NCBI GenBank assembly: GCA_913031525.1
Contig: CAJWGC010000068.1
Coordinates: 1 to 6,149 of the forward strand
Direction of reading: 5' to 3'
Origin: an uncultured Acidimicrobiia bacterium
GTDB taxonomy: Bacteria > Actinomycetota > Acidimicrobiia > Spongiisociales > UBA5794
DNA length: 6,149 nt
Position numbers and translations under genes: made by a program. Under the pieces are notes generated by a model, which saw only the letters and a list, made by a program, of their open reading frames with translations, made no database searches and was not told where the DNA came from. Within the stretch, counting starts at the first letter, position 1; every line of letters begins with the position of its first letter. This document shows positions 1-5,991 of the stretch, in pieces.

Positions 1-3
1 CCT

Positions 4-537
4 ATGATTTATATCTTCGACCTAGATGATACCCTTTATGATGAGCGCCAATACGTAGAGTCTGGCCTTGCAGCGGTTGCCTCATTTGTGGAAAAAACCT
101 GGAGCGTTGATAAGCGAAGTGGCTTTCAAGAATTAGTTACTCTGCTTGATCGAAATGGTCGTGGCCGAATTTTCAATGATTACTTAGCTAACCATGGCAT
201 AGCAGTCAATAAGAAAAATGTACGTGCATGCGTTTCAGCATATCGCTTACACCAGCCCACTTTGACTTTGCCCAACAATCACCTAACGTTGCTAGAACGT
301 TTGCCAAAGCCGCTTTACCTCGTAACTGACGGAAATAAAGTAGTACAAAGTAAGAAAGTGGAAGCACTCAACATAGCGCACTACTTCAAGCGCGTGTTTG
401 TCACTCACCGCTTTGGAGTGCAACATGCTAAACCTTCTACTTACTGCTTTGAAAAGATTAAACAAGCAGAACAATGTCAGTGGAACGAAATGGTTTACAT
501 TGGTGACAACCCAGCAAAAGAGAACTCGGGAGCGTAA
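4..537 (+). CDS. HAD-superfamily hydrolase, C-terminally truncated at a sequence junction
   Basis: The 177-residue product is a haloacid dehalogenase-like phosphohydrolase, probably a cytosolic phosphatase; the substrate cannot be told. Motif I is DLDDT at residues 6-10 (nucleophile D6, acid/base D8), motif II is LVTDGN with T108, motif III is K143 in the AKPS context, and motif IV is YIGDNP at 165-170. The family usually has a second acid five residues after D168; here that residue is E173, and the frame then ends at residue 177 (ENSGA, stop). Relatives normally continue for several dozen residues to finish the Rossmann fold, so the C-terminus is missing. The frame stops where the SdhC N-terminus begins in another frame, and GC is about 43% against 54% just downstream. 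I infer that the segment comes from another genome or locus. The ATG start is natural because the first strand and motif I follow directly; only three bases precede it, so its ribosome site is out of view. Confidence 0.8.
   Translation: MIYIFDLDDTLYDERQYVESGLAAVASFVEKTWSVDKRSGFQELVTLLDRNGRGRIFNDYLANHGIAVNKKNVRACVSAYRLHQPTLTLPNNHLTLLERLPKPLYLVTDGNKVVQSKKVEALNIAHYFKRVFVTHRFGVQHAKPSTYCFEKIKQAEQCQWNEMVYIGDNPAKENSGA
503..525. other. Probable chimeric junction between HAD and sdhC segments
   Basis: In frame 1 this stretch reads as HAD motif IV (GDNPAKE). In frame 2 the same bases read TTQQKRT, leading into the conserved start of SdhC (RERKRPWPIEFY). The HAD consensus is lost after the second base of codon 173 (about 521-522), where Asp would be expected and Glu is found. 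The SdhC side could begin as early as the GTG at 503. The two sources may therefore share up to about 20 identical bases, or join anywhere inside this interval. No Shine-Dalgarno site precedes the GTG, unlike the other genes of the block. Confidence 0.65.
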
Positions 538-1246
538 ACGTCCCTGGCCCATCGAGTTTTATGGATCGTCAGTCGGCAAGAAGTCGGTAATGGCTATTAC
601 GGGAATCGTCTTGCTCGGATACATAGCGACCCATATGCTCGGAAACCTCAAGGTGTACTTCGGTCCTGAGGACATCAACGGATATGGTGAAGCACTTCGA
701 GATCTCGGCGGGCACCTCATCCCCCGCACTCACCTACTGTGGCTATTAAGAATCGGCCTCACCGTGGCATTCGTTCTGCATATCCACGCCGCGTACTCGC
801 TCACGCTCCTCAATCGCAGACAACGTCCAGTGGCTTATGCGGCAAGGCGTGAATACCTGATTGCGAGCTATGCATCCCGTACCATGGCCTGGACGGGAAC
901 CATCGTCTTACTATTCCTAGTCTTCCATCTCGCCGATCTCACTTGGGGAGCAGAACCAGCCGTTAGCGGGGATTTCGAACGAGGCGAGATATACAACAAT
1001 ATGATCGCTACATTCTCCCGTTGGCCGGTATCGCTGCTCTACATCGTCGCCAACCTGGCGCTCGGCTTACATGTCTTTCACGGAGTGTGGAGTTTGTTCC
1101 AGAGCCTGGGTATTAGCAATCCTCGATTCAACAAATGGCGGCGCCATTTAGCCCTTGGATTTACCGTCGTAGTCATCGGAGGCAACCTCACCTTTCCTCT
1201 TGCAGTTTTAAGCGGCATTCTCGGCGAATCCGGCTTCCTGGCATAG
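503..1246 (+). CDS. sdhC: Succinate dehydrogenase cytochrome b subunit (type B anchor); 5' end uncertain
   Basis: This is the membrane anchor of complex II, passing electrons from the SdhB iron-sulfur chain to quinone. Numbered from the GTG at 503 it has 247 residues and about five membrane helices, near 29-46, 78-100, 128-148, 174-199 and 214-238. Histidines expected to bind two b hemes lie in helices one to four: H44 (THMLGNL), H93 or H95, H142 (FHLAD) and H190 or H193. This spacing matches single-subunit diheme anchors of the Bacillus SdhC and Wolinella FrdC kind, which explains the absence of sdhD. The cytoplasmic start RPWPIEFY...VGKK is typical of the family. The frame stays open upstream to an ATG at 398, but that part lies inside the HAD gene and is not SdhC-like. 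GTG 503 gives a plausible MTTQQKRTRERKRPWP start yet has no ribosome site and falls on the suspected junction, so the native first codons may be missing. The stop TAG sits inside the ribosome site of sdhA. Confidence 0.88.
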   Translation: MTTQQKRTRERKRPWPIEFYGSSVGKKSVMAITGIVLLGYIATHMLGNLKVYFGPEDINGYGEALRDLGGHLIPRTHLLWLLRIGLTVAFVLHIHAAYSLTLLNRRQRPVAYAARREYLIASYASRTMAWTGTIVLLFLVFHLADLTWGAEPAVSGDFERGEIYNNMIATFSRWPVSLLYIVANLALGLHVFHGVWSLFQSLGISNPRFNKWRRHLALGFTVVVIGGNLTFPLAVLSGILGESGFLA

Positions 1247-1249
1247 GAG
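1245..1249 (+). promoter_or_regulatory. Ribosome binding site of sdhA overlapping the sdhC stop
   Basis: AGGAG lies six bases before the ATG at 1256 and shares bases with the TAG stop of sdhC. This arrangement fixes the sdhA start and suggests translational coupling of anchor and flavoprotein. Confidence 0.75.
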
Positions 1250-1255
1250 CAAGCT

Positions 1256-3178
1256 ATGACTTTTACACTTGACCCCAAGATCCCAGAGGGCTCTCTGGAA
1301 GAAAAGTGGGATAACCACAGATTCTCTAACCGACTTGTCAATCCAGCTAATAAACGCAAATACAACATCATCGTGGTAGGCACTGGACTCGCTGGCGCCT
1401 CGGCCGCTGCTACTTTCGCCGAGTTGGGCTACAACGTGACAGCATTCACCTATCACGACTCTCCACGACGCGCCCACAGCATCGCGGCTCAAGGTGGAAT
1501 TAACGCCGCAAAGAATTATCGCAACGATGGGGATTCGATCTGGCGCCTCTTCTACGACACGGTCAAAGGCGGCGACTTCCGTTCTCGAGAAGCCAATGTC
1601 CATCGCCTGTCGCAAGTCAGTGTTGAAATCATCGACCAGTGCGCCGCTCAAGGCGTTCCCTTTGCTAGAGAGTACGGAGGACTGCTCGATAATCGTTCTT
1701 TCGGTGGAGCTCAAGTCTCTCGCACCTTTTACGCGCGAGGACAGACCGGGCAGCAGCTGCTCCTAGGTGCCTACCAGGCATTGATGCGTCAAGTGGGGCT
1801 GGGAAAAATCGACCTCCACACTCGAACCGAGATGCTCGACATAGTCGTCAAGGATGAACGGGCAGTCGGGATCATCACTCGAAATTTGGTAACCGGAGAG
1901 GTGAAGTCGTGGTCATCCCATGCCGTCGTCTTGGCTACCGGCGGCTATTCCAACGTCTACTATCTGTCGACCAACGCGATGTACTCAAACGCTAGCGCGA
2001 TCTGGCGCGCGCACCGAAAAGGTGCCGGTTTTGCCAATCCTTCGTTCACCCAGATTCACCCTACGTGCATCCCCGCGGATAACGAGTTCCAATCAAAGCT
2101 GACACTCATGTCAGAATCCCTTCGCAACGACGGTCGTATCTGGGTTCCAGCTCAAACAGACGACTTGAGAACTCCGAACACTATCTCAGAAAACGAGCGC
2201 GACTACTACTTAGAACGCCGCTATCCCGCATTCGGAAACCTCGTCCCCCGAGATGTGGCATCTCGGGCAGCGAAAAAGGAAGTCGACGCCGGACGCGGTG
2301 TAGGTCAACTCCGAAACGGCGTCTACCTCGACCTCTCTCACGCTATCGAACGCCTAGGACGCGAGACAATCGAAGCTCGTTACGGAAATCTCCTTGAGAT
2401 GTACCACCGAATCACGGACGAAAACCCATATACCGACCCAATGAGGATCTACCCGGCACCTCACTACACAATGGGCGGGCTATGGGTCGATTACAACCTC
2501 ATGACGACGGTACCCGGTCTCTATGCCATCGGCGAAGCTAACTACTCTGATCACGGATCCAATCGTCTCGGCGCCTCTGCTCTAATGCAGGGCCTTGCTG
2601 ACGGTTATTTCGTGTTACCTAACACGATCGGTGAATACCTCGCCGACTATCTCAACTCCGATACTGTCCCCATAGACGATCCTTCATTCATCGAAGCAGA
2701 GCGAGAGGTAAATGACAGTATCGATCGGATGTTATCCGTAAACGGGTCGAAGACTGTGGACTGGTTTCATCGAGAGCTAGGTCGCATCATGATCGACGAG
2801 TGCGGCATGGAACGCAGTCGACCTGGCCTGGAGAAAGCACTCAGTAAGATTCCTGAGTTGCGCCAGGAGTTCTACCGAGACGTCCGTGTACCGGGAGAGG
2901 GAGAATCTTTGAACTCCAGCCTGGAAAAGGCCGGACGGATCGCAGACTTCTTCGAATTAGCTGAGCTCATGTGTCGAGATGCGATCGATCGCGAAGAATC
3001 ATGTGGCGCTCATTTTCGCATCGAACATCAGACTCCTGAGGGGGAAGCTAAACGTAACGACGCAGACTTCTCATTTGTCTCTGTGTATCAACACACCGGA
3101 GATCCTTCGACTGCCATTCTGCATCAAGAGGATTTGACCTTCGAAAACGTGACGCTTGGTCAGAGGAGCTACAAGTAA
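1256..3178 (+). CDS. sdhA: Succinate dehydrogenase flavoprotein subunit
   Basis: This is the catalytic subunit of complex II; it oxidises succinate to fumarate with covalently bound FAD, on the inner face of the membrane. The 640-residue protein is full length for the type B group. The dinucleotide fold begins with VGTGLAG (GxGxxG at 42-47). H74 in AHSIAAQGG is the expected flavin-linkage histidine. Predicted dicarboxylate-site residues are H269 (IHPT), R332 (PRDVASR), H403 (APHYTMGG) and R437 (GSNRLGA), with E427 in the GEAN motif contacting FAD. The C-terminal helical region (about 485-640) carries the usual ERSRPGLEKAL-type sequence. No signal peptide is present, as expected for a subunit that folds in the cytoplasm. 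It starts nine bases after sdhC and its TAA overlaps the ATG of sdhB by one base, so the three genes form one operon. Sequence alone cannot separate succinate dehydrogenase from fumarate reductase in this group; the nearby mdh and icd favour the oxidative direction. Confidence 0.96.
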   Translation: MTFTLDPKIPEGSLEEKWDNHRFSNRLVNPANKRKYNIIVVGTGLAGASAAATFAELGYNVTAFTYHDSPRRAHSIAAQGGINAAKNYRNDGDSIWRLFYDTVKGGDFRSREANVHRLSQVSVEIIDQCAAQGVPFAREYGGLLDNRSFGGAQVSRTFYARGQTGQQLLLGAYQALMRQVGLGKIDLHTRTEMLDIVVKDERAVGIITRNLVTGEVKSWSSHAVVLATGGYSNVYYLSTNAMYSNASAIWRAHRKGAGFANPSFTQIHPTCIPADNEFQSKLTLMSESLRNDGRIWVPAQTDDLRTPNTISENERDYYLERRYPAFGNLVPRDVASRAAKKEVDAGRGVGQLRNGVYLDLSHAIERLGRETIEARYGNLLEMYHRITDENPYTDPMRIYPAPHYTMGGLWVDYNLMTTVPGLYAIGEANYSDHGSNRLGASALMQGLADGYFVLPNTIGEYLADYLNSDTVPIDDPSFIEAEREVNDSIDRMLSVNGSKTVDWFHRELGRIMIDECGMERSRPGLEKALSKIPELRQEFYRDVRVPGEGESLNSSLEKAGRIADFFELAELMCRDAIDREESCGAHFRIEHQTPEGEAKRNDADFSFVSVYQHTGDPSTAILHQEDLTFENVTLGQRSYK

Positions 3179-3942
3179 TGAAAGTCACCCTTAAAGTTTG
3201 GCGTCAGTCAGGAGCAGAAGATCCTGGCAGATTCGAGACCCATAAGGTCGACGAACTCAGCCCTGACATGTCCTTTTTAGAAATGTTAGATGTCCTGAAT
3301 GACCGTATAAGCGTCGCAGGCGGGGAACCTATTGAGTTTGAGTCAGATTGCCGCGAGGGCATCTGTGGCACATGTGGTTTAGTTATCAACGGACAACCGC
3401 ACGGTCCCGAGGAACGAACTGCCACTTGCCAACTCCATATGCGCAAATTTTCCGACGGCGATGTGATAACCGTCGAGCCGTGGCGAGCAAAGGCCTTTTC
3501 GGTCATCAAGGATTTAATCGTCGATCGATCTCCGTTTGACTCTATTATCGCTGCCGGTGGATTCATCTCGGTTCCGACGGGAAGTGCCTCGGATGCCAAT
3601 CTCATTCCGGTGCCCAAGGAAGCCGCTGACGCAGCGATGGACGCCGCGGCTTGTATCGGGTGTGGAGCCTGCGTCGCTGCCTGTCCTAACAGCGCCGCTC
3701 AGTTATTCACCGCGGCAAAAGTTGCCCATCTCAATCTTCTTCCTCAAGGCCAGCCAGAACGCTACATACGAGTGACGAAAATGGTCGATACGATGGAACA
3801 GTTTTTCGGATCATGCACCAATCATGGAGAGTGTGAACGAGCCTGCCCGAAAGCTATAAGCGTTGACTTCATAGCAATGCTCAATCGAGACTACATTTCT
3901 TCCAAGATAAAAAATCGCAGGCTGGCCGGGCAGCAGCGATAG
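3178..3942 (+). CDS. sdhB: Succinate dehydrogenase iron-sulfur subunit
   Basis: This subunit carries electrons from SdhA flavin to the SdhC hemes and quinone through three clusters. It has 254 residues. The N-terminal ferredoxin-like domain binds [2Fe-2S] through C58, C63, C66 (CREGICGTC) and C84. The C-terminal domain has C159-xx-C162-xx-C165-xxx-C169-P followed by C213-x5-C219-x3-C223-P. By analogy with the E. coli subunit, C159, C162, C165 and C223 hold the [4Fe-4S] cluster and C169, C213 and C219 the [3Fe-4S] cluster. No ligand is missing. The ATG overlaps the sdhA stop as TAATG, and a GAGGAG ribosome site at 3163-3168 lies nine bases upstream within sdhA, consistent with coupled translation. 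SdhB is the last clear gene of the operon. Confidence 0.96.
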   Translation: MKVTLKVWRQSGAEDPGRFETHKVDELSPDMSFLEMLDVLNDRISVAGGEPIEFESDCREGICGTCGLVINGQPHGPEERTATCQLHMRKFSDGDVITVEPWRAKAFSVIKDLIVDRSPFDSIIAAGGFISVPTGSASDANLIPVPKEAADAAMDAAACIGCGACVAACPNSAAQLFTAAKVAHLNLLPQGQPERYIRVTKMVDTMEQFFGSCTNHGECERACPKAISVDFIAMLNRDYISSKIKNRRLAGQQR

Positions 3943-3988
3943 ATGAAGAACAGAAAACGATCAGCAAGAACCGGCCTTCTGTCGCTGC
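3924..3988 (+). repeat. Nested inverted repeats at the end of sdhB
   Basis: Three perfect complementary pairs interleave here: GGCCGG (3924-3929) with CCGGCC (3971-3976), GCAGCGA (3933-3939) with TCGCTGC (3982-3988), and ACAGAA (3950-3955) with TTCTGT (3977-3982). The last two can nest into one bulged hairpin, while the first would compete or form a pseudoknot. No run of T follows, so this is not a standard intrinsic terminator. It could mark the 3' end of the sdhCAB message, or be chance in a short spacer. Confidence 0.25.
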
Positions 3989-4053
3989 GAGGATACGAAT
4001 CGCCACTAGAGGGCAAAGAAGCGGAAAGAGATAGAATTCGCATTCGCGGTTGA
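3943..4053 (+). CDS. Doubtful 36-residue basic ORF directly after sdhB
   Basis: An ATG follows the sdhB stop with no gap (TAGATG), and the frame stays open for 36 codons to TGA at 4051-4053. The product is strongly basic (MKNRKRSARTGLLSLRGYES at the start) and matches no family I recognise. There is no convincing Shine-Dalgarno site before it, so translation would depend on coupling to sdhB. By hand, only 15 of 36 codons end in G or C, and four AGA codons occur, which does not support selection as a gene. It overlaps the inverted repeats at the end of sdhB. Chance is the more likely explanation. Confidence 0.15.
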   Translation: MKNRKRSARTGLLSLRGYESPLEGKEAERDRIRIRG

Positions 4054-4123
4054 TAACAACGCACACTCCCTCCGTAACTTACAAGCAGCTTCTCTCAGAA
4101 GAACTACAATGTCGCCACTCTCC

Positions 4124-4130
4124 GGAAGGG
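4124..4130 (+). promoter_or_regulatory. Ribosome binding site of the SCP2 gene
   Basis: GGAAGGG lies four bases before the GTG at 4135. It decides the start: no in-frame ATG of similar quality lies upstream, and the next in-frame ATG (4162) would remove the first nine residues and has no comparable site. Confidence 0.6.
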
Positions 4131-4134
4131 CTCT

Positions 4135-4518
4135 GTGACCCAGTTTCTCAGTGATGAATACATGGAAGAGGCCACCAGCACTCTCCGTGCTAACGAAGGC
4201 TTTATGAACGCTATTCGAGGAGTCGATCTCGATATACAGTTCGTTGTAACGGATAGTCCGGAAGGTGATTTCGAATATCGGATGCTTGTTCGCAACGACG
4301 ATGTGAAACTTTCCAGAGAGACAAGCGACAAGCCGGATGCGACGGTCACCAACTCTTATGAGACAGCTGCCGGCATCTCCAAAGGAGAACTAAACACTCA
4401 GATGGCTTTCATCACCGGCAAGCTCAAAGTTGCCGGAAACATGGCCGCTCTTATGCGTAACCAAAGTGTCATTAATCACTTCGCGACTGCTCTTTCCAAC
4501 TTCGAGACCGAGTACTAA
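4135..4518 (+). CDS. SCP2 sterol-carrier-like domain protein
   Basis: This 127-residue protein is a single SCP2 (sterol carrier protein 2-like) domain. The best evidence is the C-terminal half: a short strand (DATVTNSYETAAGI, about 68-81), a helix with GELN at 84-87, and the signature AFITGKLKVAGN (91-102), followed by a helix that would close the lipid tunnel (103-122). The N-terminal region (20-60) has the usual alternation of helix and beta strands ending in KLSRE. The family binds fatty acyl chains, acyl-CoA or sterol-like lipids; no catalytic residues are evident and the ligand here is unknown. No signal peptide or membrane segment is seen, so it is probably cytosolic. It begins at GTG with a good ribosome site, 192 bases after sdhB, and faces the HU gene. 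Whether it shares the sdh transcript is unclear because no firm terminator or promoter is visible between them. Confidence 0.82.
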   Translation: MTQFLSDEYMEEATSTLRANEGFMNAIRGVDLDIQFVVTDSPEGDFEYRMLVRNDDVKLSRETSDKPDATVTNSYETAAGISKGELNTQMAFITGKLKVAGNMAALMRNQSVINHFATALSNFETEY

Positions 4519-4522
4519 TTCT

Positions 4523-4542
4523 CCGACCGAACGTTCGATCGG
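4523..4542. terminator. Near-perfect 20-bp palindrome between convergent SCP2 and HU genes
   Basis: The sequence CCGACCGAACGTTCGATCGG is an inverted repeat with one mismatched pair out of ten (C4527 with A4538). In RNA from the minus strand that pair becomes a G-U wobble, so the hairpin is slightly better for the HU transcript. It fills most of the 30-nt gap between the two stop codons, which suits a bidirectional terminator. No T-run follows on either strand, so an operator-like protein site or chance are alternatives. Confidence 0.45.
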
Positions 4543-4548
4543 TAACTG

Positions 4549-4830
4549 TCAACCTGTGTCTGAAACGGCATCCTTGAAAACGGGGCTAGGCCGGAATCTG
4601 GGAATATTCTTCTCTGGCACGACGAGCTGCTGATTAGTGCGCGGGTTTCTCGCAGTTCGAGGAGCACGGCGTTGAATTTCGAAAGTACCGAATCCGGAGA
4701 GCCGCACCGACTCGCCAGCGGCTACTGCAAAAACAACCGAATCCATAGTTTCTTTGATCACCCTGTTCACTACTGAACGCGGGAGATCCGAGGCTACTGA
4801 CACAGCGTTAACAAGATCTCTTTTGTCCAC
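4549..4830 (-). CDS. HU/IHF-family nucleoid DNA-binding protein
   Basis: The 93-residue product has the normal length and layout of an HU-family histone-like protein, which works as a dimer that bends DNA and compacts the nucleoid. Residues 1-38 form the helical dimerisation part (MDKRDLVNAV...). GFGTF at 46-50 is the family hallmark leading into the beta saddle. RNP at 61-63 is the tip of the DNA-embracing arm, with P63 as the expected intercalating proline, and IPRFRPSPVFKDAV (76-89) is the conserved return strand and last helix. The start is GTG at 4828-4830; an in-frame TGA sits directly upstream, so no longer form exists. It is transcribed away from mdh and towards the SCP2 gene. The sequence does not tell HU from a single-subunit IHF-like protein, so no symbol is given. 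Confidence 0.92.
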   Translation of the reverse strand: MDKRDLVNAVSVASDLPRSVVNRVIKETMDSVVFAVAAGESVRLSGFGTFEIQRRAPRTARNPRTNQQLVVPEKNIPRFRPSPVFKDAVSDTG

Positions 4831-4963
4831 TCACGTCCTTCCAGATCGGGATCGCAGGCAACTCTAGGGAATCAACGACACAGCACGTCGGTTATTACAG
4901 CAATCACTCAGACCCTTGACGACGAACTAGCCTGATAAATGAGTTGCGCGAATAAGGAGCACA
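4831..4963. promoter_or_regulatory. Divergent intergenic region between HU-like gene and mdh
   Basis: These 133 bases separate two genes transcribed away from each other, so both promoters should lie here (inference from layout). TTGACG at 4916-4921 resembles a -35 box for mdh, but nothing like TATAAT follows at 16-18 bases; GATAAA at 4934-4939 is only 12 bases away. No convincing pair is seen for the HU-like gene. The mdh ribosome site AAGGAG is at 4954-4959, four bases before its ATG. Confidence 0.5.
4836..4842 (-). promoter_or_regulatory. Ribosome binding site of the HU-family gene
   Basis: On the minus strand GGAAGGA is followed by five bases and the GTG start. Together with the TGA stop immediately before the GTG, it fixes the start of the HU-like protein. 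Confidence 0.7.
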
Positions 4964-5905
4964 ATGAGGAAAGTCACAGTTGTCGGCGCTGGAAAGTACG
5001 GATCAACCACGGCCCAACGCATCGCCGAAGCCGATCTCGTTGACGAAGTTGTCATGACCGATATTGTCGAAGGCCTCCCGCAGGGGCTAGCTCTCGACAT
5101 GAATCAGGCTCGTCCAGTGGTTGGCCATCGCACGATGGTCATCGGAACGAACGACTATACCGATACAGCAGGAAGCGACGTGGTGGTCATCACTGCAGGT
5201 CTGCCTCGAAAGCCTGGAATGAGCCGTATGGATCTGTTGGAGACCAACGCTCGTATTGTGAAAAGAGTCGTCGAGGAGATTGTCGACAAGTCGCCAGAAT
5301 GCTTGATCATCGTTGTCACCAACCCGCTCGACCAAATGACCACTTTGGCTGCAGAAGTCTCCGGATTCTCTAGATCGCGAGTAATAGGACAGGCTGGCAT
5401 CCTCGATAGTTCGCGCTTCGCTCACTTTATAGCCGAAGTAACCAACGAGGACATACAATCGATCAGAGCCGTAACACTCGGTTCTCATGGCGAGACCATG
5501 GTTCCGGTCCCCTCACTATGCCGCGTCGGCGACCGCTCTCTCACTGACGTACTTACTCCTGCTGCTATCGATGACCTGGTCGAACGAACCCGCAATGGAG
5601 GCGCCGAGATCGTAGGATTACTGAAACAAGGAAGCGCGTACTTCGCACCATCAGCCGCTGCCTACAAGATGGTTCATGCTGTGATAAAAAACACTGGTGA
5701 GGAGATGCCCGTCTGTGCCTGGATGACTGGTCAATACGACATTCACGATGTGTACCTTGGTGTCGAAGCCAAGATCGGCGCCGGAGGAATCCAACAGATC
5801 GACGAGTTGCCTGTTACCGAAACAGAACTCGCCGCACTTCATGCCGCAGCGGAAGCTGTTCGCGAAAAAGTAACCGACTTAGAAAAGATTGAGTGGGGCA
5901 GCTAG
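4964..5905 (+). CDS. mdh: Malate dehydrogenase, LDH-like type
   Basis: The enzyme oxidises malate to oxaloacetate with NAD in the TCA cycle, in the cytosol. The 313-residue protein belongs to the lactate-dehydrogenase-like malate dehydrogenase group. VGAGKYGS holds the GxGxxG motif at 8-13, and D33 at the end of the second strand (MTDI) favours NAD over NADP. In the active-site loop PRKPGMSR (81-88), R82 occupies the position that is Gln in lactate dehydrogenase, which marks preference for oxaloacetate, and R88 is the loop arginine. D148 and R151 (LDSSRF) and the catalytic H175 (GSHGETMVP) complete the site. The length is normal and no key residue is missing. The ATG has a clear AAGGAG site four bases away. 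The gene diverges from the HU-like gene and converges on icd. An AGGAGG sequence overlaps its TAG stop, but no start codon follows at a usable distance. Confidence 0.96.
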   Translation: MRKVTVVGAGKYGSTTAQRIAEADLVDEVVMTDIVEGLPQGLALDMNQARPVVGHRTMVIGTNDYTDTAGSDVVVITAGLPRKPGMSRMDLLETNARIVKRVVEEIVDKSPECLIIVVTNPLDQMTTLAAEVSGFSRSRVIGQAGILDSSRFAHFIAEVTNEDIQSIRAVTLGSHGETMVPVPSLCRVGDRSLTDVLTPAAIDDLVERTRNGGAEIVGLLKQGSAYFAPSAAAYKMVHAVIKNTGEEMPVCAWMTGQYDIHDVYLGVEAKIGAGGIQQIDELPVTETELAALHAAAEAVREKVTDLEKIEWGS

Positions 5906-5991
5906 GAGGCACTTCGAGGATTAGAAAAGCTTTCCGCTCCATTCGCAAGAAACAATCTGGGGATCAAGCACTGAACAAACCCTTCGGTAAA
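5906..5991. other. Spacer between convergent mdh and icd, no clear terminator
   Basis: These 86 bases separate two stop codons facing each other. I see only a short AAAGCTTT palindrome near 5924-5931 and no hairpin followed by a T-run on either strand, so the transcription ends here are not visible as standard intrinsic terminators. Confidence 0.4.

Noticed and set aside
4..1246. A natural HAD-SdhC fusion protein
   Set aside because: The two coding regions are in different frames and overlap only through the junction; the HAD frame ends at a stop codon.
1208..1714. Minus-strand 168-codon open frame across the sdhC-sdhA boundary
   Set aside because: It is antisense to strongly conserved SdhC and SdhA coding sequence and shows no recognisable motif.
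3881..4066. Minus-strand 61-codon open frame over the sdhB end and spacer
   Set aside because: It has no ribosome site or family motif, and a third of it is antisense to sdhB.
4050..4080. TTGATA (4050-4055) and TAACTT (4075-4080) as a promoter for the SCP2 gene
   Set aside because: The spacer is 19 bases and the -10 candidate matches TATAAT at only three positions, so the pair is too weak to call.
3943..4134. Possible missing sdhD downstream of sdhB
   Set aside because: No membrane-type reading frame exists in the spacer, and a five-helix diheme SdhC does not need a second anchor subunit.
4916..4940. TTGACG and GATAAA as a promoter for mdh
   Set aside because: The boxes are only 12 bases apart, and no -10-like hexamer occurs at the normal spacing.
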